Source: JAAYDS01 sp012729155
GTDB taxonomy: Bacteria; Chloroflexota; Anaerolineae; UBA1429
DNA length: 64,000 nucleotides
Direction: 5' to 3'
NCBI GenBank assembly: GCA_036774405.1
Contig: DAIPBO010000016.1
Span: 1 to 64,000, forward strand
The number at the start of each line of letters is the position of its first letter. The stretch's first letter is position 1. A program made the position numbers and the translations under genes. This document shows positions 24,679 to 33,051 of the stretch, piece after piece. The notes beneath the pieces were generated by a model. It made no database searches. It was not told where the DNA came from and worked only from the letters and a program-made list of their open reading frames with translations.

Positions 24679-24747
24679 AGACGGCTATGGTGACGTGGCG
24701 CTGGCAGGTGCGAGGCCAGGGGCGCCCCACCGCGCAGCGCCGCGCCC

Positions 24748-24776
24748 TTGACGCCGCACGAACGGCGCGCTAGCAT
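24748..24776 (+). promoter_or_regulatory. Promoter of the zincin operon
   Basis: TTGACG (24748-24753), 17 bp, TAGCAT (24771-24776), 29 bp before the ATG at 24806. Confidence 0.5.
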
Positions 24777-24805
24777 ACGCCTGCCTGGGAAAGCGAGGCG
24801 CAGCC

Positions 24806-26482
24806 ATGAAGCGTCTGCTGAGCACCGTGCTTCCTCTGCTGATCGTCCTGGCCAACGGCCCGCCCAAAGCCAGCGCCGACGAGCCGCCGCTCACCTTTGT
24901 GGGCAGCCTGCGCTATGTCGAAAGCGGCCCCATGGCCGCCCAGTCTGGCTGGGCCGCCGGCATCATGTGGGGCAGCGCCGTGGCGCCGGTGGCGGGGGTG
25001 CGGCTGCTGTCGGGCCTGGGCGCCCTCTCGTCGCTCGGTGACAACGCCACGCTGGCCCGGCTCTACGACCAGCTCCGCAGCACCGTGCCCGTCGACCTCG
25101 CCGGCCTCTTGCCCATCTCGGCCCGCTACGACGCCCGGGTGACCTTTACCCTCGTGCAGGTAGCGCCCAACCGCCTGGCGCTGCAACAGGGCGCCCTGCG
25201 GTGGACGCTCACGCAGCAGGCCGAGCTCAGCGGCGAGGGCACCGTCATCAGCGACCAGTTCGTCGGCCAGGGAGAGTATGCTCTGAATACTGAGCATGAC
25301 AAGATCGACCTGACCTTTGACCTGCGCGCCGACGAGCCTACCTTTGCCCTCGACGTCGCCATAGCCCACCCCATGCCCATCAACGGCCTCTCGCGCTGGT
25401 CGGCCCTCGCCGGCCTGGTGCAGCTCGACATCCGCGCCCAAAACGGCATCGAGACCTTTGGCGGCCAGTCGTTCGGCGAGCCCATCCCCCCAGAGGTCGT
25501 CTCGTCCGAGCCAGGCACGCACGCCATCGCCTACAGCCGCAGCGGCACGCTCGACCAGCTCAGCGGCACCGAGACCTGGCGCGACGTCACCGACACGCAG
25601 CTGCTGGTGAGCTATCAGATCGCTGACCGCTGCTATGCCGTCATCGACGAACCGCCCCACGACGGCCGCCTCACCGCCCCCGCCGAGGGCGAGCGCAGCC
25701 TCGAGGGCGACCTGCGCGCCACGGTGCTGCCCGATGTGCACGCGTCCCAGCTCGAGTGGACGCTGCCCCCCTTTGCCGGCCACGAGCCCCACTATGACCC
25801 CGACGACCGCCGCGGCGCCGACCTGCGCTTCTGGTTCGATGCCCCCCTGCCCGGCGACAACGCCGCCTGGGGGCCCTATCAGCTCGAGGCGGCCTTTGTC
25901 GAGGCAGCGGCCCAGGCCTGCGAGGCCGTGCCCGCGCGCCAGGTGCGCCTCTTTTTCTCGCGAGACGCCCACAACAACCCCGACGGCAACGTGCCCAACT
26001 GGTTCTACTACTGGCAGCAGACCCCCGCCGGCCAGGGCCACGGCGCCGCCATGCGCTACGACCCCGCCGAGGCCGACTGGGCCGCCTTTCGCGGCTATGG
26101 CAACCCCTGGCTGGCCGACCGCATCTACCTCAGCAACCTCTTTCGCGATGGCGAACTGCTGCTGGTCAACCCGCTTACGGGCCAGGTCACCACGGGCATC
26201 GATGCCTACGCCGTGGTGGTGCGCCACGAGTGGCAGCACCTGCGCGACTATGCCGCCTGGTGGGGCCAGCGCGGCTATCAGCAGCTCACCGAGGACGCCG
26301 GCGACCGCGACAAGATCCCCGATGCGCTCGAGCCCGCCCTGGGCTTTAGCCCCAAACTGTTCGACACCCCCGGCCTGGGCCTGGGCGATGCCGAGTACTC
26401 GGCCTATCGCGCCGAGGCCGGCTGGCGCATCGGCGCCGCCAACGCCCAAGACTGGGCCGACCCCGGCAAACAGAGCCGCTGA
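24806..26482 (+). CDS. Secreted HExxH putative metalloprotease A
   Basis: A 558-aa exported protein of a family I do not recognise. Residues 1-24 are a signal peptide ending at KASADE. Two beta-rich regions follow, then a domain with VRLFFSRDAHNNPDG and NVPNWFYYW that is nearly identical in its downstream paralogue. His474-Glu-x-x-His478 (VVRHEWQHLRDYAAWWGQRG) fits a zinc-protease active site. The conserved tail has DAEYSAYRAEAGW, which may hold the third ligand, and ends DWADPGKQSR. Both proteins keep this arrangement, so I infer a secreted zincin. The first gene of a four-gene cluster. ATG 24806 follows GCGAGG. Confidence 0.72.
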   Translation: MKRLLSTVLPLLIVLANGPPKASADEPPLTFVGSLRYVESGPMAAQSGWAAGIMWGSAVAPVAGVRLLSGLGALSSLGDNATLARLYDQLRSTVPVDLAGLLPISARYDARVTFTLVQVAPNRLALQQGALRWTLTQQAELSGEGTVISDQFVGQGEYALNTEHDKIDLTFDLRADEPTFALDVAIAHPMPINGLSRWSALAGLVQLDIRAQNGIETFGGQSFGEPIPPEVVSSEPGTHAIAYSRSGTLDQLSGTETWRDVTDTQLLVSYQIADRCYAVIDEPPHDGRLTAPAEGERSLEGDLRATVLPDVHASQLEWTLPPFAGHEPHYDPDDRRGADLRFWFDAPLPGDNAAWGPYQLEAAFVEAAAQACEAVPARQVRLFFSRDAHNNPDGNVPNWFYYWQQTPAGQGHGAAMRYDPAEADWAAFRGYGNPWLADRIYLSNLFRDGELLLVNPLTGQVTTGIDAYAVVVRHEWQHLRDYAAWWGQRGYQQLTEDAGDRDKIPDALEPALGFSPKLFDTPGLGLGDAEYSAYRAEAGWRIGAANAQDWADPGKQSR

Positions 26483-26500
26483 CCATGCCCGCCAAACGCC

Positions 26501-26529
26501 TTGACAGCAGCCATAGAGAGTGCTACAAA
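26501..26529 (+). promoter_or_regulatory. Internal promoter before the second zincin gene
   Basis: TTGACA (26501-26506), 17 bp, TACAAA (26524-26529) with the extended -10 TGC at 26521-26523. It lies in the 100-bp gap between the paralogues and would allow the last three genes to be expressed separately. Confidence 0.6.
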
Positions 26530-26582
26530 CCGCAGCAAACGCCGGCCAGCCTGGCCGGCCCAACTCATCTGCGAGGCGTGGC

Positions 26583-28313
26583 ATGCACCATCCCCCCAAC
26601 GTGGCGCTGCTGCTGGCAGCGCTCTTGCTCATCGCCCTGCCGGCGTCGCCACCGCCGGCCCTGGCCGATACAGCCTCTGACGGCCCAGCCACCTTTGAAG
26701 GCACCCTGCGTTATGTCGAAAACGGCCCTGGCGCCGGCACCGACGGCATCGCGACGTCGCTCTTTGTGGGCGGCGTGGGGGCGCCCGTCGCGGCAGGGCG
26801 GCTGCAGTCCGTCTTTAGCCTGCTCAGCAACACCGGCGCCCTGGGCGACAACCCGACCATGGCCAGCGTCAGCGAGTTGATGAACAGCTCGGTGCCGGTC
26901 GACCTGGCCGGCCTCTTGCCCGTGTCGGCGCACTATGAAGCCCGCCTGGCCTTTACCCTCGAGCAGGGGCAAGACGGCGCCTTTGCGCTGCGCTCGGGCG
27001 AGATCGACTGGCGCGTCAGCAACAGCGCCGAGTTCAGCGCCGACGGGCACGCCCTCACCGATCGCTTCTCGGGCTCGGGTGGCGAGCCGCTCGACCCCGC
27101 GCAAGACGCCATCACCCTCACGTTTGACCTGGACGCCGACCCTGCCACCTATACGCTGACGGTGGACGTGAGCCACGAGCTGCGCACCTCGGGCGAGTCG
27201 ACCTGGTCGGCCGCCGGTGGCGCCATGGTGATGCACCTCGAGGCCAACGATGGCGTCCACATCATGGACGGGCAGGCCATGGGCCAGCCCATCCCGCCCG
27301 AGGTGGTCAAGTCGGCGCCAGACCAGCGCGGCGTCTATTACACCCACACCGGCCCACTGAGCGAGCTGCGCTACACCGAGACCTGGCGCAACCTGCTCGA
27401 TGCCCAGGTGCTGGCCGATTACGAGATCGTGGACGCGTGCCGCGGCTATATCGACGCCCCCGCCGCCGACGACAAAGTGACGCTGCCCGCCTGCTACCAC
27501 TGCAACCTCGAGCTCGACCTGCAGGGCAGCACCGTGCCCGAGGTGTGGGTCGACGATGTGACCTGGAAGGTGCCCGAGTTCGACGGCAAATCGCCCCACT
27601 ATGACCCTGAAGATGCCCAGGGCGACAGCGTCAAGGCCTGGTTCGACGGGCCCGGCCCGCAAAAGAACGACGCCTTTGGCCCGCTGGAGATCGAGCTCGC
27701 CTTTGACGAGGCAGCCAGCCGCTGTGAGCCGCCCGATCCACAGCGGGTGCGCGTCTTTTTCGGGCGCGACAGCTACAACAACCCCGACGGCTCGGTGCCC
27801 AACTGGTTCTATTACTGGATGGACACCGCCGCCGCCCAGGGCCATCGCGGCAAGGTGATCTATGACAGCGCCTGCGCCGACTATGGCTACTATAACGGCT
27901 TTGCCGACGCCTCGCAGGCCGACGTCATCTATGTGGGGCGCATCTTTGGCGCCGGCAACCCCTCGGCCAACCCCGTCACCGGCAAGGTCACCGAGGGGAT
28001 CGACCTCTTCGCCTCGACGGTGCTGCACGAGTGGACGCACCTCGAGACCTACCATAGCTGGTGGGGCGCTGCGGGCTACCAGATGCAGCAAGATGCCGCC
28101 GGCAACTGGGGCCCAGACCCCCTTGACAGGGACTTTGACCTGGTGCCCGACCGGCGCGAGGCCGCCTACCAACTCAGCCCGCGCACGCAAGACACGCTGG
28201 GCCTGGGCTTTCGCGATTGCGAATACCCGGCCTACCTGCAAGAGCACACCTGGCCCAACGGCTCGCTCGACGAGATAGACTGGGCCGACCCCGGAAAGCA
28301 GAGCGGCTCATGA
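26583..28313 (+). CDS. Secreted HExxH putative metalloprotease B (paralogue)
   Basis: A 576-aa paralogue of the preceding protein, colinear over its whole length. A signal peptide ends near PALADT. The shared block VRVFFGRDSYNNPDGSVPNW precedes the active-site motif His482-Glu-x-x-His486 (TVLHEWTHLETYHSWWG). The tail DCEYPAYLQEHTW and DWADPGKQSG mirror the first protein. It has more cysteines (CYHCNLE, SRCEPPDP) than its neighbour, possibly forming disulfides outside the cell. ATG 26583 follows GAGG, and the frame upstream to 26520 lacks a ribosome site. Its stop overlaps the next start (ATGA), so it is coupled to the HEAT-repeat gene. Confidence 0.72.
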   Translation: MHHPPNVALLLAALLLIALPASPPPALADTASDGPATFEGTLRYVENGPGAGTDGIATSLFVGGVGAPVAAGRLQSVFSLLSNTGALGDNPTMASVSELMNSSVPVDLAGLLPVSAHYEARLAFTLEQGQDGAFALRSGEIDWRVSNSAEFSADGHALTDRFSGSGGEPLDPAQDAITLTFDLDADPATYTLTVDVSHELRTSGESTWSAAGGAMVMHLEANDGVHIMDGQAMGQPIPPEVVKSAPDQRGVYYTHTGPLSELRYTETWRNLLDAQVLADYEIVDACRGYIDAPAADDKVTLPACYHCNLELDLQGSTVPEVWVDDVTWKVPEFDGKSPHYDPEDAQGDSVKAWFDGPGPQKNDAFGPLEIELAFDEAASRCEPPDPQRVRVFFGRDSYNNPDGSVPNWFYYWMDTAAAQGHRGKVIYDSACADYGYYNGFADASQADVIYVGRIFGAGNPSANPVTGKVTEGIDLFASTVLHEWTHLETYHSWWGAAGYQMQQDAAGNWGPDPLDRDFDLVPDRREAAYQLSPRTQDTLGLGFRDCEYPAYLQEHTWPNGSLDEIDWADPGKQSGS

Positions 28314-29110
28314 AAAAGGGACTGTTGATCCTCGTCATCGTCGCCGCCGTGCTGCTGCTGGCGGCGGGCGGCTACTGGCTGTGGCAACGCGCGCGCCGGC
28401 CCGATCTGGCCACGGCGCTGGCCGAGGCGCGCCGCGCCGCACAAACGCCCACGCCAGAAGCGTCGCTCTCGGCGACGCCGGCGCCCACGCCCACGCCCGG
28501 CCTCACCCTGCTCGAACGGCAGCTCACCGGCGACGCGCTGCCCCTGCAATACAGCGCCGCGGTGGCGCTGGGCGAGCGCGACGACCTCGCGGCCGACGAG
28601 CGCGCCCGGCTGCTCTGCGCCGCGCTGCAGGCCGAGGTCGATGAGCCCTCGACCGACGCCCCGCGCCTGCGAGACGCCTACCTCGAGGCCCACGAGATGT
28701 ACCGCCTGCGGCTCACGCGCAGCCTGGGCCAACTGGGCCCCGACGGTCTGCCCGCCGTGCAGGCCGCTGCCGACGAGGCCGACGGGCTGGCCCGCGAGCA
28801 TCTGCTGGTGGCGCTGGCCTATCTGGGCCAGAACGAGGTGCTGCCCGAGGTGCGCGCCCTGGTCACCGATAGCGATGACCCCGCGGTGCGCATGGATGCC
28901 GCCCGCGCTCTGGGCCTGCTGGGCGACCGCGACGCCATCCCCGCCCTCACCGCCGCCCTCGACGACGGCCACTGCGTGCCCGCCAGCGACAGCCTGGGCG
29001 AATATACCATCTGCCCCGTGCGCGATCAGGCCGCGGGCGCCCTCGACGCGCTGGGCCTGGCCGTCACGCGCCACGCCGACGGCGCCATCACGCTGGAGGC
29101 GACGCCATGA
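28310..29110 (+). CDS. Membrane-anchored HEAT-repeat protein
   Basis: A 266-aa protein with an N-terminal membrane anchor (residues about 4-25, then WQRARRPD). A Pro/Thr spacer follows (TPAPTPTPG), then an alpha-solenoid of HEAT/PBS-lyase-type repeats. The clearest are PALTAALDD and the preceding EVRALVTDSDDPAVRMDAAR with ALGLLGDRDAI. Such repeats bind partner proteins. It overlaps the zincin B stop by 4 bp (ATGA) and the next start by 4 bp, so the three are translated as a unit. It may hold or chaperone the secreted zincins at the cell surface. I infer that only from gene order. Confidence 0.78.
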   Translation: MKKGLLILVIVAAVLLLAAGGYWLWQRARRPDLATALAEARRAAQTPTPEASLSATPAPTPTPGLTLLERQLTGDALPLQYSAAVALGERDDLAADERARLLCAALQAEVDEPSTDAPRLRDAYLEAHEMYRLRLTRSLGQLGPDGLPAVQAAADEADGLAREHLLVALAYLGQNEVLPEVRALVTDSDDPAVRMDAARALGLLGDRDAIPALTAALDDGHCVPASDSLGEYTICPVRDQAAGALDALGLAVTRHADGAITLEATP

Positions 29111-29754
29111 CACAACAGCTCCCCCCAACACAGCCGCCCGCAGCGAGCCCGCAGCCGCCCACGCACCCCGGCGCGCCAGCCTACAACCCGGCCATCGACG
29201 GCCAGGCCGCGGCCAACCGCAAGGGCTGCGGCTGCGCCAGGGGCTGCCTGATCGTGCTGCTGGCGCTGGTGCTGCTCGTGGTGGGCGGTGGGGTTGCGGC
29301 GCTCACCGTGGGGCGCAGCTATGTGGCGCGCCAGCTGCCTGCATGGGAGGCGCAGCAACCGTTGCTGGGCCCCGCGCTCGACCTGACCGGCCTGCGCGGC
29401 AAGCTCGCGCCGCAGCCCGACGCTGACTTGAGCGAGCAGAAAAAGGCACGCCAGGGCGGCGCCAACGACAAAGCCCTGCTGCCGCCCGACCTGGTGCTCT
29501 ATGCGCACCCCTCGCTCGAGGCCTACAACATCAGCGCCACGCAGGTAACGGCCTATCAGCGCGCCACGCGCACCCTCGACGAGGCCTATGCCCACCTGGT
29601 GGATGGCATGGCGGCGCAGGGCTGGGAGCTGGTGAGCGAGATGGAGACCGCAGAGGGCCTGCAACTCGGCTGGCGCAAGGGCGAGCGCACCTGCCAGGTC
29701 GAGCTGGTGGCCGTCGACGGGCAGACCGAGCTGTGGCTGCGCGCCACACCATAA
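29107..29754 (+). CDS. Single-pass membrane protein, last gene of the zincin cluster
   Basis: A 215-aa protein with a Pro/Gln-rich cytoplasmic start, a cysteine-rich pre-membrane motif (KGCGCARGC, about residues 39-47) and one membrane helix (about 48-70). The outward domain ends with an alpha-beta fold (VDGMAAQGWELVSEME to the stop). The cysteines just before the helix could be lipidated or bind metal. I do not recognise the family. It is translationally coupled to the HEAT-repeat gene and closes the cluster. A hairpin follows 10 bp after the stop. Confidence 0.65.
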   Translation: MTQQLPPTQPPAASPQPPTHPGAPAYNPAIDGQAAANRKGCGCARGCLIVLLALVLLVVGGGVAALTVGRSYVARQLPAWEAQQPLLGPALDLTGLRGKLAPQPDADLSEQKKARQGGANDKALLPPDLVLYAHPSLEAYNISATQVTAYQRATRTLDEAYAHLVDGMAAQGWELVSEMETAEGLQLGWRKGERTCQVELVAVDGQTELWLRATP

Positions 29755-29763
29755 GAGCGCAGA

Positions 29764-29799
29764 GAGCCTGGCGCCAGGGCGCGCTCTGGGGCCAGGCTC
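29764..29799 (+). terminator. Hairpin ending the zincin cluster
   Basis: GAGCCTGGC (29764-29772) pairs perfectly with GCCAGGCTC (29791-29799) around a GC-rich loop. It sits 10 bp after the cluster's last stop and before the next promoter. No T-run follows. Confidence 0.5.
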
Positions 29800-29801
29800 C
29801 C

Positions 29802-29831
29802 TTGCCCGCAGCAGCACGTCGGCGCTACAAT
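29802..29831 (+). promoter_or_regulatory. Promoter of the enolase-superfamily gene
   Basis: TTGCCC (29802-29807), 18 bp, TACAAT (29826-29831), 36 bp before ATG 29868. Confidence 0.45.
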
Positions 29832-29867
29832 GCGCGCAATGCTCACCATGCAAGAAGGTGCCCTGCC

Positions 29868-31082
29868 ATGAAGATCACCAACATCCGCTTTGAGCGCGTC
29901 GAGGGCCTGTTCATCGGCCAATGGGTGGTGCGAGAGCGCCAGGTGGGCGCGCTCGACCTCTACCCCGAGTACCGCAGCCGCGGCGTCTCGGGAGACGTGC
30001 CCGGCGGCACCCGCAACAACGTGCCCCAGAGCCACGAGCCCTGGCCCATCAGCGCCCTCTACCTGCACATCGACACCGACGACGGCCTCACCGGCACTTT
30101 TGGCGGCATCGAGCCCGACCAGGCCTTTCAGATCGCCACGCGCATCAAGCCGCACCTCATCGGGCGCGATCCGCTGGCCACCGAGCGCCTGTGGGACGTG
30201 ATGGCCCGCCACGACCGCCACGCCCGCCGCGGCCACCTGATGATGGCCATCTCGGCCGTCGATATCGCCCTGTGGGATATCCGCGGCAAAGCGGCCGGCC
30301 TGCCCGTCTACCGCCTGCTGGGCGGCCCCACCCGCGAGGCCATCCCCGCCTATGCCAGTTGCCTGGGCATGCCCATCGACGCCGAGGCGCTCACCACGCG
30401 CGCGCAGTCGCTAAAAGCCGAGGGCTTTACGGCGCTCAAGTGGTTCTTCCGCTACGGCCCCGCCGACGGCCGCGAGGGACTGCTCAAGAACGTGGCCATG
30501 GTGCGCACCCTGCGCGAGGCCGTGGGCGACGATGTGGACCTGATGTTCGACGCCTGGATGGGCTGGGACCTGCCCTATGCCGTGGAGATGTGCCGCCGCA
30601 TCGCGCCCTATGGGCCGCGCTGGGTCGAAGAGCCGCTGGCCCCCGACCGGCTGGGCGCCTATGCCGAGCTGCGGCGTCAGTCGCCGGTGCCCATCGCCAG
30701 TGGCGAGCACGAGTACACCCGCTGGGGGTTCAAGGCGCTGCTCGATGCCGGCGGCGTGGACGTGGTGCAGGCCGATTCAGACTGGACGGGCGGCATCAGC
30801 GAGCTGGTCAAGATCATCGCACTCTGCTCGGCTTACGACAAGCCGGTGGTGCCCCATGGCCACTCTGTGGCGCCAGGGCTGCACGTGGTGGCGGCGCAGT
30901 CTCCGGCGGTGTGCCCGCTGCTCGAGTTCTTGCTGGTCTATCTGGAGCAGAAACAATGGTTCCATCAAGAGCGCATCACGCCGGTGAACGGCATGGTGGC
31001 GCTGCCGCAGGCGCCTGGCGTGGGCGTCTCGCTAGATGAGAGCCGCATCATCGAGCGGCGCGAGGTGCACCCGGCGCTGTAG
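29868..31082 (+). CDS. Enolase-superfamily sugar-acid dehydratase (mandelate racemase/MLE type)
   Basis: A 404-aa member of the mandelate racemase/muconate lactonising group that likely dehydrates an aldonate or uronate. The capping domain covers residues 1-130. The barrel has the metal ligands in series: DLMFDAWMGWD, then WVEEPLAPD, then IASGEHEYTRW. A general-base histidine is in PHGHSVAPGLH, as in rhamnonate/mannonate/galactarate-type dehydratases. AEGFTALKWFFRYG carries the usual Lys region. AGAAGG precedes ATG 29868. It stands beside genes for sugar breakdown. The exact substrate cannot be read from the sequence. Confidence 0.88.
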   Translation: MKITNIRFERVEGLFIGQWVVRERQVGALDLYPEYRSRGVSGDVPGGTRNNVPQSHEPWPISALYLHIDTDDGLTGTFGGIEPDQAFQIATRIKPHLIGRDPLATERLWDVMARHDRHARRGHLMMAISAVDIALWDIRGKAAGLPVYRLLGGPTREAIPAYASCLGMPIDAEALTTRAQSLKAEGFTALKWFFRYGPADGREGLLKNVAMVRTLREAVGDDVDLMFDAWMGWDLPYAVEMCRRIAPYGPRWVEEPLAPDRLGAYAELRRQSPVPIASGEHEYTRWGFKALLDAGGVDVVQADSDWTGGISELVKIIALCSAYDKPVVPHGHSVAPGLHVVAAQSPAVCPLLEFLLVYLEQKQWFHQERITPVNGMVALPQAPGVGVSLDESRIIERREVHPAL

Positions 31083-31087
31083 CGCCG

Positions 31088-31609
31088 TCAGCCGCGCTCC
31101 TGGCTCACCCAGCTACAGGCATGGGTGAGGCGCTGCAGCTCGCCGCGCGGCAGCCACACCAGCTCGCCATCGCTCATGTGCAGGTAGAGCCCCGTCAGCT
31201 CGTCGGGGCCGCACAGGGCGGGCGCATAGAGCGTGACATCGCGCGACTCGCCCGGCGCCAGATGGTAGGGCGGCGGCACCAGCAGGTCGGCCATGGCGTC
31301 GAGCGTCTCGAGGTCGGGCGCATCAAAGCGACGCACCGGCACCAGCCGATGCGACCCCGCACGACGATAGCCCAGCCCGTCGACGATGACGGGCTCTGCG
31401 CCAGGGTTGTGCAGCCGCAGGTTCAGAAAGGCCACCTCTGCGGGCGCATCAGCTGCCCACAACCCCGCGTCGCCCTCTACCAGCGACACCTGCAGGCCGC
31501 TGTGGTGCCGATGATGATGCCGCGCCAAGCCCCACACGATAATCGCGGTGAGCACCGCGATCACCGCGACGATGATGCCAACCCAGGCCGCCGCTGTTGG
31601 ATGGTCCAT
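31088..31609 (-). CDS. Membrane-anchored beta-rich protein, unknown function
   Basis: A 173-aa protein with one N-terminal membrane helix (residues about 9-29) followed by a His-rich stretch (ARHHHRHH) and a beta-sandwich-like outward domain. PGESRDVTLYAP resembles the N-linked-domain motifs of surface proteins. It starts directly at the predicted transcription start, so its mRNA is probably leaderless and has no ribosome site. It converges on the dehydratase gene with a 5-bp gap. I do not recognise the family. The His cluster may bind metal. Confidence 0.62.
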   Translation of the reverse strand: MDHPTAAAWVGIIVAVIAVLTAIIVWGLARHHHRHHSGLQVSLVEGDAGLWAADAPAEVAFLNLRLHNPGAEPVIVDGLGYRRAGSHRLVPVRRFDAPDLETLDAMADLLVPPPYHLAPGESRDVTLYAPALCGPDELTGLYLHMSDGELVWLPRGELQRLTHACSWVSQERG

Positions 31610-31615
31610 GCGCGC

Positions 31616-31644
31616 AGTTTAGCAAAGGTGGCCCTGCGCCGCAA
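31616..31644 (-). promoter_or_regulatory. Promoter placing +1 at the ATG (leaderless)
   Basis: On the minus strand TTGCGG (31644-31639), 17 bp, TAAACT (31621-31616) with TGC before it. Six nt separate the -10 box from the ATG at 31609. Confidence 0.55.
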
Positions 31645-31670
31645 GCGGCCGTGTCGGGCTCGCCCTGCCT

Positions 31671-33050
31671 TTACGCCTGGTCGGGCGGCTGCGCGGCCAT
31701 GGCCGTGGCTGCCAGCATCAGGCCCGCCAGGCCGTGGGGCGAGTTCTGCAGGCGCTGGCGGGCGAGATAGGCCGCCGCATCTACCTGCACGCCGGTGCCC
31801 TCGACGGCGCCGCTCACCACGGCCAGCCCGTCGACGCCGCGGCTAAGCAGGCCCTGCGCCAACAGCCCCTGCCAGCCCCGCGCCGCCACGGCGGCATAGT
31901 GCCCGTCGAGCAGGCCCTGGTCTACGCCGCGCTGCAGCGCATACGCCACCATGGCGCTGCCCGAGCTCTCGAGCCAGTTATCGGCCAGGGCGGGCGCGTT
32001 CAACACCTGTGTCCACAGGCCCGAGCCGGCGTCTTGCGCGGCGGCCAGGCCCGCGGCGGCCTGCTGCAGCACGGTCAGCAGGTCGGCGCGCTGCGGGTAG
32101 TCGGGCGGCAGCGCGGCCAGCATATCCACCAGCGCCATGGCATACCAGCCCATGGCCCGCAGCCATACGACGGGCGCGCGCCCCGTGGCGGCATCGGCCC
32201 AGGGGGCGGCGGCCGACGCATCCCAGGCGTGGCAGAGCAGACCCGTGTTGGCATCTTGCGTGTGCTCGGCCAGCAGCAGCGCCTGCGCCACGGCCGTATC
32301 GGCATAGGCGGGCTCGCCCGTGAGGGCGCTCAGCCGCACCAGAAACGGCCCCGCCATATAGACGCCGTCGAGCCACATCTGCTGCGGATAGATATCTTTG
32401 TGCCAAAAGCCGCCGGCGGCGTTGCGCGGATGGTTGGCCAGCAGGTCGTCGGCGATGGTGCGCGCCGCTGCCAGATAGCGCGCCTGGCCGGTGGCCTCGT
32501 AGAGGTCGAGCAGCAGGACGGCGGGCTGCACCAGGTCGAGGTTGTCGGCCTGGGGCAGCGCAAACTCGCCCTGCGGCCCCACATAGGCATCGACCCAGCG
32601 CTGCAGGTAGGCCAGCAGACGCGGGTCGCCGCTCTGGCGCTGCACCGCCGAGAGGCCAGCGAGCACGATGCCGCTGTTGTACTCCCAGCCGTGGCCCACG
32701 ATGGCCTCGGGGTCGGGCCAGCGCGCCAGCACGCTCTCGGCCAGCAGCGCGGCCCAGGCGGCGGGCGAGAGTTCGGCGGGCAGCGGCGTGGGCGTCGACG
32801 TGGACGCGGGAATCGGCATCATGGTGCCCCCCTCTGTGGGCGAGTGCGGCGCAGGCATGCGCGGCGGCACGGCGGTGATGCGGATCGGCGTAGACGTTGG
32901 CGAGAGCAAGGGGATCGTTGCGGTGGGCGTCGGCAGCCTGGCCGCAGACTCGGCGCCACAGCCGCAGGGCGCCAGCGCCAGGGCGATGATCAGCAGGGGC
33001 GTCAACAGCGCCTCATAGAGGTGGCGGCGGCGGCCGACGCGCGGAGACAC
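31671..33050 (-). CDS. GH105-type unsaturated glucuronyl/galacturonyl hydrolase, secreted
   Basis: A 459-aa (alpha/alpha)6-barrel enzyme of the GH88/GH105 group, which removes the unsaturated uronic acid left by polysaccharide lyases. Diagnostic motifs are EYNSGIVLAGL, FWHKDIYPQQMWLDGVYMAG (with the conserved Asp), CHAWDAS and LRAMGWYAMALVDML. The N-terminus has a hydrophobic export signal ending at two cysteines (APCGCG), so it may be a lipoprotein, followed by a Pro/Thr linker. I place the start at GTG 33050, one base after the stop of the upstream gene (TAG-C-GTG) with AGGG nearby. The longer frame to 33128 runs into that gene. It is coupled to the membrane winged-helix gene. Confidence 0.82.
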   Translation of the reverse strand: MSPRVGRRRHLYEALLTPLLIIALALAPCGCGAESAARLPTPTATIPLLSPTSTPIRITAVPPRMPAPHSPTEGGTMMPIPASTSTPTPLPAELSPAAWAALLAESVLARWPDPEAIVGHGWEYNSGIVLAGLSAVQRQSGDPRLLAYLQRWVDAYVGPQGEFALPQADNLDLVQPAVLLLDLYEATGQARYLAAARTIADDLLANHPRNAAGGFWHKDIYPQQMWLDGVYMAGPFLVRLSALTGEPAYADTAVAQALLLAEHTQDANTGLLCHAWDASAAAPWADAATGRAPVVWLRAMGWYAMALVDMLAALPPDYPQRADLLTVLQQAAAGLAAAQDAGSGLWTQVLNAPALADNWLESSGSAMVAYALQRGVDQGLLDGHYAAVAARGWQGLLAQGLLSRGVDGLAVVSGAVEGTGVQVDAAAYLARQRLQNSPHGLAGLMLAATAMAAQPPDQA

Positions 33051-33051
33051 G

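Noticed and set aside
24770..26704. A 644-aa minus-strand frame
   Set aside because: Antisense to the first zincin gene, without motif or plausible start.
26565..28247. A 560-aa minus-strand frame
   Set aside because: Antisense to the second zincin gene, with shadow composition and no start signals.
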